Counted from the stretch's first letter, positions 53,861 to 63,171 are shown. The stretch: 64,000 nucleotides of DNA from Flammeovirgaceae bacterium UBA2366 (GCA_002344065.1 DDTK01000003.1:186001-250000), one strand, 5' to 3'. The notes: generated by a model not told the origin, from the sequence alone. Numbers and translations are program-made.

Positions 53861-55086
53861 GAAAGAATTTAACATTAGGCCTGTTCGGTTTCGGATGTGT
53901 AGGACAGGGGTTATACCATGTGTTAAACGAGACACACGGAATTAAAGCAACCATCAAAAAGATTTGCATTAAAAATCCGGAAAAATCACGTTTACTCCCA
54001 CAAGAATATTTTACGGTTTCCAAAGAAGACATTCTCAATGATCCGGAAATTGACGTTGTTGTAGAGTTAATTGATGATGCCAGCGCAGCCTATCAAATTG
54101 TAAAGCAAGCCTTGCAAAACGGTAAGCATGTGGTTACAGCCAATAAAAAAATGCTGGCCGAAAACCTGGAAGGGATTTTTCAACTCCAGCAACAGCATGA
54201 TCGTTCAGTACTCTATGAAGGTGCGGTATGCGGAAGCATTCCAATTCTGCGTAACCTGGAAGAATACTACGACAATGATCTGATCTCCGGTATAGAGGGG
54301 ATTTTCAACGGATCAACCAACTACATCCTCACCAAAGTTTTTGAAGAGCGAAGAAATTATGCTGATGCTTTACGCCAGGCACAGGAACTTGGCTTTGCTG
54401 AAAGCGATCCAAGTCTGGATGTAAAGGGATTCGATCCTAAATTCAAACTGGCCATTGCCATCACCCATGCCTTTGGCGTGTTTGTTAAGCCGGAAGACAT
54501 GCTGAACATCGGTATTAACAACATCAACGATTTGGATTTAAAATTTGCACGCGAAAAAGGATACGGAATTAAGCTGATTGCCCGTGCGATAAAGTCAGAG
54601 AACCGGGTATTTGGTTTAGTGGCCCCCCAATTTATTGATGCCCATCATCTGCTAAGTTCGGTTCGTAATGAATATAATGCAGTAACCGTGCAGGGAGCTT
54701 TTTCCGAAAAGCAACTTTTCATTGGTAAAGGTGCCGGCAGCTACCCAACCGGATCAGCAGTACTCTCAGACATTTCAGCGTTGACGTACGACTACCGGTA
54801 TGAATATAAAAAACTACATCAGGCGGAGGACCTCCAATATTCCACCCAGGCTTCTATTGAAGCATTTGTGCGGTTTCCGCACGGAACAAAAATTTCTATA
54901 CAAGACTTTGAGGAGTTCCAGTCGGGGTATGCGGCAAACGGCCAGCACTACATGCTGGGAAGGGTAAGCCTTGAAAAGTTAGCGGAGTGGTCGCGGTGGG
55001 AAAATGTTGGCATCATTCTTTCCCCAGAGGCTCAATTTGTAAGCCGGAAGGCTATCAATGAATTTGTTCAATATTCAGCCGCTTAA
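53857..55086 (+). CDS. hom: Homoserine dehydrogenase
   Basis: A 409-residue enzyme reducing aspartate semialdehyde to homoserine. The NAD(P) loop is LGLFGFGCVGQGLY; VVELIDDASAAYQIVKQAL, TANKKMLAENLE, EGAVCGSIPILRNLEEYY and GIFNGSTNYILTKVFEE are family blocks, with the catalytic Lys region in DVKGFDPKFKLAI. No fused aspartokinase. It completes the metY-metX-hom unit, providing the substrate of MetX. Confidence 0.95.
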   Translation: MRKNLTLGLFGFGCVGQGLYHVLNETHGIKATIKKICIKNPEKSRLLPQEYFTVSKEDILNDPEIDVVVELIDDASAAYQIVKQALQNGKHVVTANKKMLAENLEGIFQLQQQHDRSVLYEGAVCGSIPILRNLEEYYDNDLISGIEGIFNGSTNYILTKVFEERRNYADALRQAQELGFAESDPSLDVKGFDPKFKLAIAITHAFGVFVKPEDMLNIGINNINDLDLKFAREKGYGIKLIARAIKSENRVFGLVAPQFIDAHHLLSSVRNEYNAVTVQGAFSEKQLFIGKGAGSYPTGSAVLSDISALTYDYRYEYKKLHQAEDLQYSTQASIEAFVRFPHGTKISIQDFEEFQSGYAANGQHYMLGRVSLEKLAEWSRWENVGIILSPEAQFVSRKAINEFVQYSAA

Positions 55087-55196
55087 AGCGAAAAGAGACG
55101 TTGCACGGACTTGAACATTGGCTAAAAAACTGTGTTTTTATATACAGTTTAACGCCAGGGTACAATATATTTGTGACCCATAAAACCTGATTTTCA

Positions 55197-56495
55197 ATGG
55201 TCATTGCAACGTCAATTCTAGCCTTTACATTCATTATTCTTCTACTGGTTGCCCTGTTGCTGTTTGCGCAGACAAAACTGGTGCAGTCGGGCCCGGTTAA
55301 ACTCGTTATTAATGGCGATGAGGCAAACCCGGTAACGGTATCGGCTGGCTCCTCCCTGCTAACAACCTTGGCCAATCAAAAGATATTCATCCCTTCTGCC
55401 TGTGGCGGTGGGGGAACATGTGCCATGTGTAAGTGCGTGGTAGAAGATGGCGGTGGTGATGTTTTACCCACCGAACTCGGCCACTTAAGCCGTAAAGAAA
55501 AAGCTGATCATGTTCGCCTGAGCTGCCAGGTGAAAGTAAAACAGGATATGCGCATTCGCATTCCGGAAGAAATTTTCGGTATTAAGAAGTGGGAATGCGA
55601 AGTAGTCTCCAACTACAATGTGTCCACGTTCATTAAAGAATTTGTAGTGAAGTTGCCTGCAGGCGAAACGCTGAATTTCGAAGCTGGTGGATATATTCAG
55701 ATTGATGTTCCTCCTATACATGTGGATTTCAAAACCATGGACATTGCCCCTCACCCCGACTTAGGTCATAAGCCTGATGTATTCCAGGGCGATTGGGATA
55801 AGTTCAAGCTGTGGGATTTGAAAATGAAAAACGATGAGCCCATTTTCCGGGCATATTCGATGGCTAACCACCCGGCCGAAGGAAATATTGTGATGCTGAA
55901 TATTCGTATCGCTACCCCACCGTGGGATCGCGCCAATAATAAATGGATGGATGTTAATCCTGGTATTTGTTCTTCATATGTATTCTCTCGCAAACCTGGT
56001 GATAAGGTAACCATCTCAGGTCCTTATGGAGAATTCCACATCAATCCTACACAGCGCGAAATGATTTACATTGGTGGTGGTGCCGGTATGGCGCCATTAC
56101 GGGCCCAGGTGTTCCACTTATTCCATACTGAAAAAACAAATCGTAAAGTTTCATACTGGTATGGTGGCCGTTCCAAGAAAGAATTATTCTATGTAGAACA
56201 CTTCCGCAAAATCGAGGAGCAGTTCCCGAACTTCCAGTTCAACATTGCTTTATCAGAACCGTTGCCCGATGACAATTGGAAAGTAAAGAAAAGCTTAGAC
56301 GACAGAGAAGCTGACGGATACGTAGGTTTTATCCACCAATCGCTATACGACAATTACTTAAAAGATCATCCGTCACCGGAGGATGTCGAGTACTACCTTT
56401 GCGGACCTCCGTTGATGAACGCTGCCGTGTTAAAAATGCTGGATGACATGGGCATACCTAAAGAAAACATCCGCTTTGACGACTTTGGTGGGTAA
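55197..56495 (+). CDS. nqrF: Na+-translocating NADH:quinone reductase subunit F
   Basis: A 432-residue NADH-input subunit. N-terminal helix (residues 5-25), 2Fe-2S ferredoxin domain with CGGGGTCAMCKC and a later Cys in RLSCQV, FAD-binding RAYSMANHP, NADH-binding IYIGGGAGMAPLRAQV, YLCGPPLMNAAV and terminal FDDFGG. Full length and complete. Usually nqrF is last of nqrABCDEF, but here the other five are absent. A TATATTTG box lies at 55166-55173. Confidence 0.95.
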   Translation: MVIATSILAFTFIILLLVALLLFAQTKLVQSGPVKLVINGDEANPVTVSAGSSLLTTLANQKIFIPSACGGGGTCAMCKCVVEDGGGDVLPTELGHLSRKEKADHVRLSCQVKVKQDMRIRIPEEIFGIKKWECEVVSNYNVSTFIKEFVVKLPAGETLNFEAGGYIQIDVPPIHVDFKTMDIAPHPDLGHKPDVFQGDWDKFKLWDLKMKNDEPIFRAYSMANHPAEGNIVMLNIRIATPPWDRANNKWMDVNPGICSSYVFSRKPGDKVTISGPYGEFHINPTQREMIYIGGGAGMAPLRAQVFHLFHTEKTNRKVSYWYGGRSKKELFYVEHFRKIEEQFPNFQFNIALSEPLPDDNWKVKKSLDDREADGYVGFIHQSLYDNYLKDHPSPEDVEYYLCGPPLMNAAVLKMLDDMGIPKENIRFDDFGG

Positions 56496-56518
56496 TCCAA
56501 AATTCTAATTTTCAGACA

Positions 56519-56552
56519 AAAAGCCCTTGGAACATTTCAAGGGCTTTTTGTT
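56519..56552 (+). terminator. Intrinsic terminator of nqrF
   Basis: AAGCCCTTG pairs with CAAGGGCTT (9 bp, loop of 8) followed by TTTTTGTTT. Confidence 0.9.
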
Positions 56553-56561
56553 TAACTTCGC

Positions 56562-56849
56562 ATGATGACAGTTGAGGAAATCAAGCACATTGTTGAACCC
56601 ATCCTTAGCCGGAATCAGGTTAAGCGAGCTTCCTTATTCGGTTCGCACGCTAAAAAAACCAATCACCCTAACAGTGATATAGACATACTGGTTGAGTTAG
56701 ACGACTCCATGAGTTTATTGGATTTTGTTGGTATTAAACTCGAATTGGAAGATGCCCTCCAACGAAAAGTGGATTTAGTGGAATACGATGCTATTAAGCC
56801 AGCTTTACGAAAGTCCATCCTCAAAAGCGAAGTATCAATTTATGGGTGA
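56562..56849 (+). CDS. mntA: MNT-domain nucleotidyltransferase antitoxin
   Basis: A 95-residue minimal nucleotidyltransferase. The active site has Gly27-Ser28, ten residues, then Asp39-x-Asp41 (SLFGSHAKKT, SDIDILVEL), the GSx10DxD signature of type VII antitoxins that AMPylate their HEPN partner. It overlaps the HEPN gene by 8 bases. Two ATGs in tandem (56562, 56565) are possible starts. Preceded by the nqrF terminator, so it starts a new transcript. Confidence 0.85.
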   Translation: MMTVEEIKHIVEPILSRNQVKRASLFGSHAKKTNHPNSDIDILVELDDSMSLLDFVGIKLELEDALQRKVDLVEYDAIKPALRKSILKSEVSIYG

Positions 56850-57192
56850 GAAAAGAGAGATACGGCATTTTGTAGATGATATACATGATTCTATTGTAAA
56901 AATTCTTGAATACTCGGAAAACCTAAATGAAGATGATTTTAAAATCAATTCCGAAAAGCAAGATGCTATAATCAGGAGAATTGAAATAATTGGTGAAGCT
57001 GTTAAAAATATACCTGATGAAATTAGATCGACTTTCCCTGACGTGCCCTGGAGAAAAATTGCCGGGTTAAGAGATGTGGTGATACACCATTATTTTGGAG
57101 TAAAGCCCGATCGCATTTGGAAGATTATCCAACAGGATTTACCTCATCTCAAAACACAAATAGAACAAATCAAACTTCGATTTAAGAATTAA
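56842..57192 (+). CDS. hepT: HEPN-domain (HepT-like) toxin
   Basis: A 116-residue DUF86/HEPN protein. Arg77-x4-His82-x-Tyr84 (LRDVVIHHYFG) is the RNase site, with the Tyr that MntA modifies in characterised systems. The ATG at 56842 is chosen because the frame upstream overlaps the antitoxin more than is likely. It forms a type VII toxin-antitoxin pair with the preceding gene, as in the Shewanella and Aphanizomenon examples. Confidence 0.85.
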   Translation: MGEKREIRHFVDDIHDSIVKILEYSENLNEDDFKINSEKQDAIIRRIEIIGEAVKNIPDEIRSTFPDVPWRKIAGLRDVVIHHYFGVKPDRIWKIIQQDLPHLKTQIEQIKLRFKN

Positions 57193-57195
57193 CCT

Positions 57196-58356
57196 ATGGA
57201 TTTAACCATCTTCTTTTCCCCGCTTGACGAATCCATTTATTCGAACATTACTTCCACCTCCTCCTTTTACAAAAGCATCCGCATCTTCAGCGATAAAATG
57301 CCCGAATACAAAGATGCCCACATTGCATTGCTGGGTGTAAAAGAAAACAGAGGAGCAGGTGATAACACAGGCACCGCCAAGGCAGCAGACGAAATAAGAA
57401 AAAAGCTATACGCCTTAAAAAAGGGTAACGGCAAATACCGGATTGTTGACCTCGGAAACCTAAACACCGGACATGACCTTCAGGAAACCTACACGCGCAT
57501 CAGTGAAGTGTGCCGCATACTGTTAGAGAATAACGTGCTCCCCATCATCCTGGGTGGTTCACACGATCTCGACTATGGTCAGTATTCAGCCTACGAAACC
57601 ATGGAAAAACTTATCAGTCTGCTGAATGTGGATGCGTTTCTTGACCTGGATGACAAACGCGAAATGCCTGCGCAGCGACAACACATTCACAAAATTTTAC
57701 TGCACGAGCCCAACTACCTGTTCAGCTACACACACCTGGCCTACCAAAGCTACCTGATTGACGCCAGCTCAGTAGCCGTGTTGGAGAAACTTTACTTCGA
57801 AGCGTTTCGCATCGGGCAGATGCGCACCAACCTGCAGGAAATGGAGCCCGTTATTCGCAATGCCGATATGCTTTCGTTCGACATCACCGCCATCAAATCG
57901 GCTGATGCCCCTGGCAATGCCAACGCCCAGCCCTTCGGACTATCCGGGGAAGAAGCCTGCCAGATTTGCTGGTATGCAGGGCAAAACGAAAAATTAAGCT
58001 CCGTTGGTTTTTACGAGTACAATCCCGACCTGGATGACATACACAAAAAAACCGCGAGTGTAGTGGCTACCATGGTATGGTATTTTATTGAAGGCTACTA
58101 CCATCGCAAAAAAGAACAGAACTTCCGCAGTAACGACTTTTTAAAGTACGTAGTGGCCATGCCGGTGGAAAACGAAACCATTACGTTTTATAAAAGCAAA
58201 TTAAGTGAACGCTGGTGGATGGAGGTGCCCTACCCGGGTGGCATTGAACGCTACGCGCGCAATAGCATCGCCCCGTGCAGCTACAACGATTACCAAACGG
58301 CCACCAAAGGCGAAGTTCCTGAACGGTATATTAGCATGGTGGCAAAGTTGAGTTAA
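57196..58356 (+). CDS. Arginase/formimidoylglutamase-fold protein with lost metal ligands
   Basis: A 386-residue ureohydrolase-fold protein. It keeps GGSHDLDYG (His123) and parts of the other motifs, but Asp-Ala-His becomes Asp146-Ala-Phe148-Leu-Asp150 and the third motif has Asp229-Ile-Thr231 where a second Asp is usual. Two of six manganese ligands are therefore missing, so normal arginase chemistry is unlikely. It starts 3 bp after the toxin gene, probably only by chance. The C-terminal 110 residues extend past the usual fold. Confidence 0.75.
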   Translation: MDLTIFFSPLDESIYSNITSTSSFYKSIRIFSDKMPEYKDAHIALLGVKENRGAGDNTGTAKAADEIRKKLYALKKGNGKYRIVDLGNLNTGHDLQETYTRISEVCRILLENNVLPIILGGSHDLDYGQYSAYETMEKLISLLNVDAFLDLDDKREMPAQRQHIHKILLHEPNYLFSYTHLAYQSYLIDASSVAVLEKLYFEAFRIGQMRTNLQEMEPVIRNADMLSFDITAIKSADAPGNANAQPFGLSGEEACQICWYAGQNEKLSSVGFYEYNPDLDDIHKKTASVVATMVWYFIEGYYHRKKEQNFRSNDFLKYVVAMPVENETITFYKSKLSERWWMEVPYPGGIERYARNSIAPCSYNDYQTATKGEVPERYISMVAKLS

Positions 58357-58392
58357 AAGGGGACAAACAATTATCCCCCTTCATTTAGAAAA

Positions 58393-58764
58393 TTACGAAA
58401 CTGAATTTCTTTTTATAACGCGTAAACCAAGATACGCAGCAAGAGAAATCAGATAAATAATCAAACCATACTCTGCGGTGATGAGTGCTACCTTCAAACC
58501 TCCCATGATAACATGAAAAGGAAGTGTCTCTGTCATTCGTGATAAATCTCCGAATGCCTCGTACAATCCAATAATTGTTGAGAGTACACCAAATACCAAT
58601 GCCAATAAACCAACTTGCCGGATGGCTTCCATCCAAAAAGTTGTATGCTGTTTCTTACGCAAGGCAGAAACAAACACAAAAGTGATCACCCCAAAGTTGA
58701 TCAGTAATAAAATTGTTAACGGTACCATGTAAACGATACCTCCCTCAATGTGCCAGTTAAGCAT
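58393..58764 (-). CDS. MotA/TolQ/ExbB-family membrane protein
   Basis: A 123-residue protein with about three helices (residues 10-32, 46-68, 85-110) in the arrangement of ExbB/TolQ: a GLLALVFGVLSTIIGLYEAF segment and ALITAEYGLIIYLISL. It is shorter than ExbB and has no ExbD or TolR partner next to it. The ATG at 58764 is preferred; a further 20 residues upstream are not helix-like. Role unknown. Confidence 0.75.
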   Translation of the reverse strand: MLNWHIEGGIVYMVPLTILLLINFGVITFVFVSALRKKQHTTFWMEAIRQVGLLALVFGVLSTIIGLYEAFGDLSRMTETLPFHVIMGGLKVALITAEYGLIIYLISLAAYLGLRVIKRNSVS

Positions 58765-58984
58765 AATGTTAAAGTTTAGTTTTAGTTTTCGTTTCAACAA
58801 GTTTACCGTAAGGAAATGAAACAAAAATTAAATTCCGGCAACAATACCCTCGCGGCCCGGCTTTCACACAACCTGAACGTGTTGTGGCGAAAGGGTACTC
58901 AAACGTGTTGAAAAGGGCGAATTACCACACATTGAAATTTGATTCTTCGAATTGTGTGATTAATTTTTTTAAACTTGAACTAAA

Positions 58985-60031
58985 ATGATTCGGCTTGAGA
59001 TACTTTTAGACCAGATTTTTACGCGTCATCGCTGGACAGCTCACCTATTTTTCTGGATTCTGATAATAGCCGTCTACAGTGTTTTTTTTGGTCGGCAAAA
59101 TAACAACTACTGGCAGACCTCTTTCTTTGTTGGATTGCTTATACCGATAGTGATAAGCACAACATATTTTCTCAACTACTACCTGGTGCCCAGATACCTG
59201 CTAAAGGAACGCTACCTTACTTTTATTATATACTTTATTTATACCCTTATTTTTTCTGTCTTTCTGGAAGTGATGACCATGGTGCTTACGTTTGTTCTCC
59301 TGGCGGAATGGCAAATCAGGAATATGAGTCCGGCAGCGATCGATTTCTTCTTCCTTATTACCTCGTTGCTCATGGTAGTATTTCTTGGAGTAGCAATCAA
59401 ACTGCTACTCTACTGGCGCAAATCAAAAGAAGATTACCAGAAACTGATGCGTGAAAAGCTGGAAGCCGAGCTTAAGTTTCTGAAGATTCAGCTTAATCCT
59501 CATTTCCTGTTCAACACATTAAATAACCTGTATTATTTAACCAGCGAGAAATCAGATAAAGCTCCACAGGCAATCATGCAGCTTAGCGAAATGCTCGACT
59601 ATGTGATGCAGAGCGGCAAATCAGTTTTTGTTCCACTTGAACGCGAATTGAAGCAAGTTGAAAACTATATTGCTCTTGAGATGTTGCGCTATGAGAATCG
59701 TGTTCAAATTCAATTTGAAAAAAAATTAAATCTGGACAAATGGACTATTGCACCCATGATGATCATTACATTAATTGAAAATGCTTTTAAACACGGTGTA
59801 ATGAACGCAGCAGGACAATCCTGGATCAATATTTCAATTACCGATAATACAGCCAATTTGATGATTGCCATACGCAATAGTCGCAAGCATAGCGCGCCTG
59901 GAAATGGAATTGGCTTGAAGAATTTACGCAACCAGCTCGATCTGGTCTATGGAGAAAATTATAAACTCAGCATTGATGATAACAACCTTCATGAATTTTC
60001 AGTCACCTTAACCCTTATGAACCAAGCATGA
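58985..60031 (+). CDS. LytS-type sensor histidine kinase
   Basis: A 348-residue membrane kinase with four helices in the first 140 residues and no extracellular domain. The phosphoacceptor is in LNPHFLFNTLNNLYYL, and the ATPase has LIENAFKHGVMNA and GNGIGLKNLRNQL. It belongs to the His_kinase family common in Bacteroidota. It overlaps the response regulator gene by four bases. Confidence 0.93.
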   Translation: MIRLEILLDQIFTRHRWTAHLFFWILIIAVYSVFFGRQNNNYWQTSFFVGLLIPIVISTTYFLNYYLVPRYLLKERYLTFIIYFIYTLIFSVFLEVMTMVLTFVLLAEWQIRNMSPAAIDFFFLITSLLMVVFLGVAIKLLLYWRKSKEDYQKLMREKLEAELKFLKIQLNPHFLFNTLNNLYYLTSEKSDKAPQAIMQLSEMLDYVMQSGKSVFVPLERELKQVENYIALEMLRYENRVQIQFEKKLNLDKWTIAPMMIITLIENAFKHGVMNAAGQSWINISITDNTANLMIAIRNSRKHSAPGNGIGLKNLRNQLDLVYGENYKLSIDDNNLHEFSVTLTLMNQA

Positions 60032-60738
60032 CATTCAAATACCTGGTTGTTGATGATGAACCGCTTGCAAGAAAACTGGTGATTTCGCACGCTTCGAAGA
60101 TCGAAGGGTTGGAATTTGCGGCCGAATGCTGCGATGCCATTGAAGCCAGTAACCTTCTGCGACTTCAACCTGTTGACCTGATCTTTCTGGATATTCAAAT
60201 GCCAGAAATTGATGGTTTTCAATTTATTGGAACATTAAAGAACCCTCCTTCGATTATACTGACAACAGCCTTTCGCCATTTTGCACCCGAGGCATTTGAA
60301 CTGGATGTCGTTGACTATTTGCTAAAGCCCATTGCTTTTGAACGCTTGCTTAAAGCCGTTAATAAATTTTTTGACCAAAAAAGAAACACTCTCACTACCA
60401 TAGCAGGGTCGAAAGAAAGCCAAAATTTCATTTACCTGAAGGCTGATCGGAAAATGCACAAGATTTCACTGAATGACATTCTCTATATCGAAAGCCTGGA
60501 CGAATACATTAAGGTTCACCTGCATGGCAAGGTCTTATTGTCGCGCGAAAACATCAGCACATTGGCCGAAAAGCTACCAGGTAAATCGTTTGCAAGAATA
60601 CATCGCTCATTCATTGTCTCATCGCGATTTGTTTCTTCCGTTTCTGCAGAAGGTGTTGAAATCAATGGCAAGGTGCTTCCATTTGGAAGAGCTTATAAAC
60701 TCAGTGCATTGGCGATGCTGGAAGTGCGATTGAAGTAG
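60028..60738 (+). CDS. LytTR-type response regulator
   Basis: A 236-residue regulator. Receiver: VVDDEPLARKLV, phospho-Asp in LIFLDIQMPEIDGFQF, TAFRHFAPEAFELD and the switch Lys in DYLLKPIAFERL. DNA-binding LytTR domain: DILYIESLDEYIKVHL and FARIHRSFIVSSRF. Its target genes cannot be read from the window. Confidence 0.94.
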   Translation: MTFKYLVVDDEPLARKLVISHASKIEGLEFAAECCDAIEASNLLRLQPVDLIFLDIQMPEIDGFQFIGTLKNPPSIILTTAFRHFAPEAFELDVVDYLLKPIAFERLLKAVNKFFDQKRNTLTTIAGSKESQNFIYLKADRKMHKISLNDILYIESLDEYIKVHLHGKVLLSRENISTLAEKLPGKSFARIHRSFIVSSRFVSSVSAEGVEINGKVLPFGRAYKLSALAMLEVRLK

Positions 60739-60840
60739 GGTTGTTAATGTCCTCAAATCTCGATCGGCTAAATGCGAGTTTTCAAGGTGTGGAAGTAATC
60801 AAAGAACTTGAAAATTTCCACAGAACAGACTGGACGTTGT

Positions 60841-61419
60841 TTACTTCTCAGTGTGGTCAGTTGTTCCTGCTCCTATTCCATACGTACCTGTTCTGTTATC
60901 TCTGAACAGCCCTGTATGAGGAGGGTAAAAGGTAAAGATTATAAATACCAAACACATGGCTAGTAATAGAATTGCCCCTGTAATATTGATCATTCTTGAG
61001 TGGTGTAATTGAAATAGTTTATAACAGACCAATTGACACAGAAGAACGCCTATGACATATGAAGTTATGTCTAACACAAGGATGTTTCTCTCTAAAATTT
61101 TTGTGTAGGAATAATAAATCAGAAGAATGGCTAGTGAAAGGATTGTTATTCCAATCGCTTTTGCAAAAAAATAGTTACTTACCACCCTACCCAACGACAG
61201 ATATTCTGCAATGGAAAATGTAATCACACCCCACAAACCCATTTTAAGATGTTCCCATACACTCTCATTTACCGGAACAAAAGCACCAATAAGATACGAA
61301 TCATTCGTCCAGTTATACACAAAGTGGAATAAAGGCCCGAGAATCAGGATGGTAAAAAATCCCGTTATGTTCCACTTCAGTACAAGGCTTTTATTGTTGG
61401 CTCTTTTATACAAAGTCAC
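60841..61419 (-). CDS. DUF6512-like integral membrane protein
   Basis: A 192-residue protein with about five to six helices. The segment GAFVPVNESVWEHLKMGLWG after the first helix is highly conserved in this uncharacterised family, and PHTGLFRDNRTGTYGI near the end is another recurring block. No catalytic or binding site is evident. It lies alone between the two-component pair and the Nramp-like gene. Confidence 0.72.
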   Translation of the reverse strand: MTLYKRANNKSLVLKWNITGFFTILILGPLFHFVYNWTNDSYLIGAFVPVNESVWEHLKMGLWGVITFSIAEYLSLGRVVSNYFFAKAIGITILSLAILLIYYSYTKILERNILVLDITSYVIGVLLCQLVCYKLFQLHHSRMINITGAILLLAMCLVFIIFTFYPPHTGLFRDNRTGTYGIGAGTTDHTEK

Positions 61420-61524
61420 CTTGCTTTAATTTGATGATGTTATAGTATCAGCGAATATGAGTCTATTGATCTATCCTTGTCAATCTGTTCTTTTTTACCT
61501 GCTGGCGTTAGTTGTTCAACGAAA

Positions 61525-62799
61525 TTACACCTGCTTTCTCGCCCAATACACCCACCCTCCCATACAAACCACCAACACTCCACTACACCAAACCAACACG
61601 TTGAAATAACTTTGGGATATCATGTTCAATGAATGTAAAGCCTTCTCCACCTGGTTCATACCAATCAATACCACACTGCCCAACATGAGCAGCAACAGAA
61701 AATTGTAAAGCAGTCCGGGTAAATGGGGTGCAGAAATTACCGTTCGTTGATTTACAACCACGATCAGTAACGCCACCAGCAACGGCAACATCAATCCGTT
61801 CAATGCCTGTACGGTAAGAATTACCGGTATCGGCTTTATACCGCTGATGCCGAACAAAAAACCAATCACCAACACGGAACCCCATACCAGTCGCAACCTG
61901 CGTGTATCTTCCCAACCAAATACAACGGAGGCAATGATAGAGGAAGCATAGGGAGCCGTAATGGAAGAAGAAAATCCCGCAGCAAACAACCCCACCCCCA
62001 AGGCCAGCGAACCCACAGGACCTAGCTTTGCATGGAGCGAACCGGCCAACTCCGGAAAAGATGAAAACGCCTGCACCGAAGTGCCCGCAATGAGAATGGC
62101 AGCGGTTATCAACCCCCCGATAAGCACGGATACCACTAACCCTACCCGCATTAACGGAATGGTTTTTCCTTTGCTGATGCCGGAGCCTAAAAAAATATTG
62201 TATGGAACAATGGTGGTGCCTACCAATCCTAAAATCAATAACGCGCTGCCGGACGGAAACGCAGGCACAACAGTGTACCTGACCACTTCCTGAATCGAAA
62301 ATGGTTGTTGCAAGGCAAGAGCAAAAAAAGCAATGCCCATTAATCCTACCAGTGCAGTCATCAACCAGGATATCACCTGCCGCTTGTTGCTCCACAGTAC
62401 TGCAAACGAAACGACCGCCACCAACACCGTGAGTATTCTCGTATCAAGCGCAGTTAACAGGTTTAGTCCGGAAACAGCGCCCAGCACATTTCCAGCCTCA
62501 TACGCAGCACAGCCCAACATTACCGTAACGCCCACCAGTACCATCAGGGTCTTGCCCCATGTATTACCAAAACACTTTTGTGAAGCTTGCCCGAGATTTA
62601 ACCCACTGCTGATAACAATTCGCGCAGATGTTTCCTGTAACAGCAAACATCCCAGCGTGCCCAGCGCCACTGCCCACAACAACTGAAGCTGATGCGTAGC
62701 GCCAGCAGTAATGGCCGTGGTAATGGTACCGGGCCCGATAAATGCTGCGGAAATAACCGAGTATAGGATAACGCTGGAGAGTTTGGAGGGTGGGCGCAT
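61525..62799 (-). CDS. Nramp-family transporter without the DPGN motif
   Basis: A 424-residue protein with eleven helices of the Nramp fold. Helix 1 has FIGPGTITTAITAGATH; at the position of the metal-binding Asp-Pro-Gly-Asn stands Gly-Ala-Thr-His, and in helix 6 the Met-Pro-His motif reads VPYNIFLGS. Both sites that bind the divalent metal are therefore altered. A related clade is known for such changes, but its substrate is not settled. The ATG at 62799 is preferred to 62895, which would overlap the divergent gene. Confidence 0.85.
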   Translation of the reverse strand: MRPPSKLSSVILYSVISAAFIGPGTITTAITAGATHQLQLLWAVALGTLGCLLLQETSARIVISSGLNLGQASQKCFGNTWGKTLMVLVGVTVMLGCAAYEAGNVLGAVSGLNLLTALDTRILTVLVAVVSFAVLWSNKRQVISWLMTALVGLMGIAFFALALQQPFSIQEVVRYTVVPAFPSGSALLILGLVGTTIVPYNIFLGSGISKGKTIPLMRVGLVVSVLIGGLITAAILIAGTSVQAFSSFPELAGSLHAKLGPVGSLALGVGLFAAGFSSSITAPYASSIIASVVFGWEDTRRLRLVWGSVLVIGFLFGISGIKPIPVILTVQALNGLMLPLLVALLIVVVNQRTVISAPHLPGLLYNFLLLLMLGSVVLIGMNQVEKALHSLNMISQSYFNVLVWCSGVLVVCMGGWVYWARKQV

Positions 62800-62883
62800 A
62801 CACAACTTGATCTTGTAAGATAAGTTTTCCCAGATAGAAATAGAAGATGGTTTGCTATCTTGAATGAGAATAAATTCAAAATC

Positions 62884-63171
62884 ATGTGTAAACATCTGGC
62901 CGAATTGGAAAACGAACTCAAAGCAAAAGGCATAAAAGAAACCTATCGCGGTCAGCCCTGGTCGGACAACTGCCGGGAATGGGTGTATTTTGATTGTGTA
63001 CTGGATGTAGAAAAAATAAAATCACGCTATAACTTTGCTCCTTGTGTTACCATCAGCCGGAATGATGACCAGCGATCGGGAAGAGAGTTGGGATTTTATT
63101 GCGAACAATGTTATGATGCCGTGATGGGACTACATCCGGAAGACGGCAAAGGAAAAGTTTATGTGGATTAA
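62884..63171 (+). CDS. Small cytosolic protein of unknown function
   Basis: A 95-residue protein with ATG at 62884 (a TTG 24 bases earlier is possible). Features: MCKHLAELENELKAKGI, then CREWVYFDCVLD and LGFYCEQCYDAVMGLHPEDG with four or more cysteines, including CEQC. No membrane helix or signal. It diverges from the Nramp-like gene. I recognise only that similar short proteins occur in Bacteroidota. Confidence 0.65.
   Translation: MCKHLAELENELKAKGIKETYRGQPWSDNCREWVYFDCVLDVEKIKSRYNFAPCVTISRNDDQRSGRELGFYCEQCYDAVMGLHPEDGKGKVYVD

Noticed and set aside
56788..56841. Longer start for the HEPN toxin
   Set aside because: It would overlap the antitoxin by 62 bases; the ATG at 56842 gives the standard length.
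57196..58356. Naming this gene hutG
   Set aside because: Two metal ligands are missing and no histidine-degradation genes are near, so the enzyme name would mislead.
58919..58965. Imperfect inverted repeat (CACACATTGAA ... TTCGAATTGTGTG) before the two-component genes
   Set aside because: Arms match only in part; too weak to call an operator.
61583..62395. 270-codon minus-strand frame within the Nramp-like gene
   Set aside because: It is a shadow of the transporter; composition is rich in Cys, His and Arg without any motif, while the other frame has eleven clear helices.
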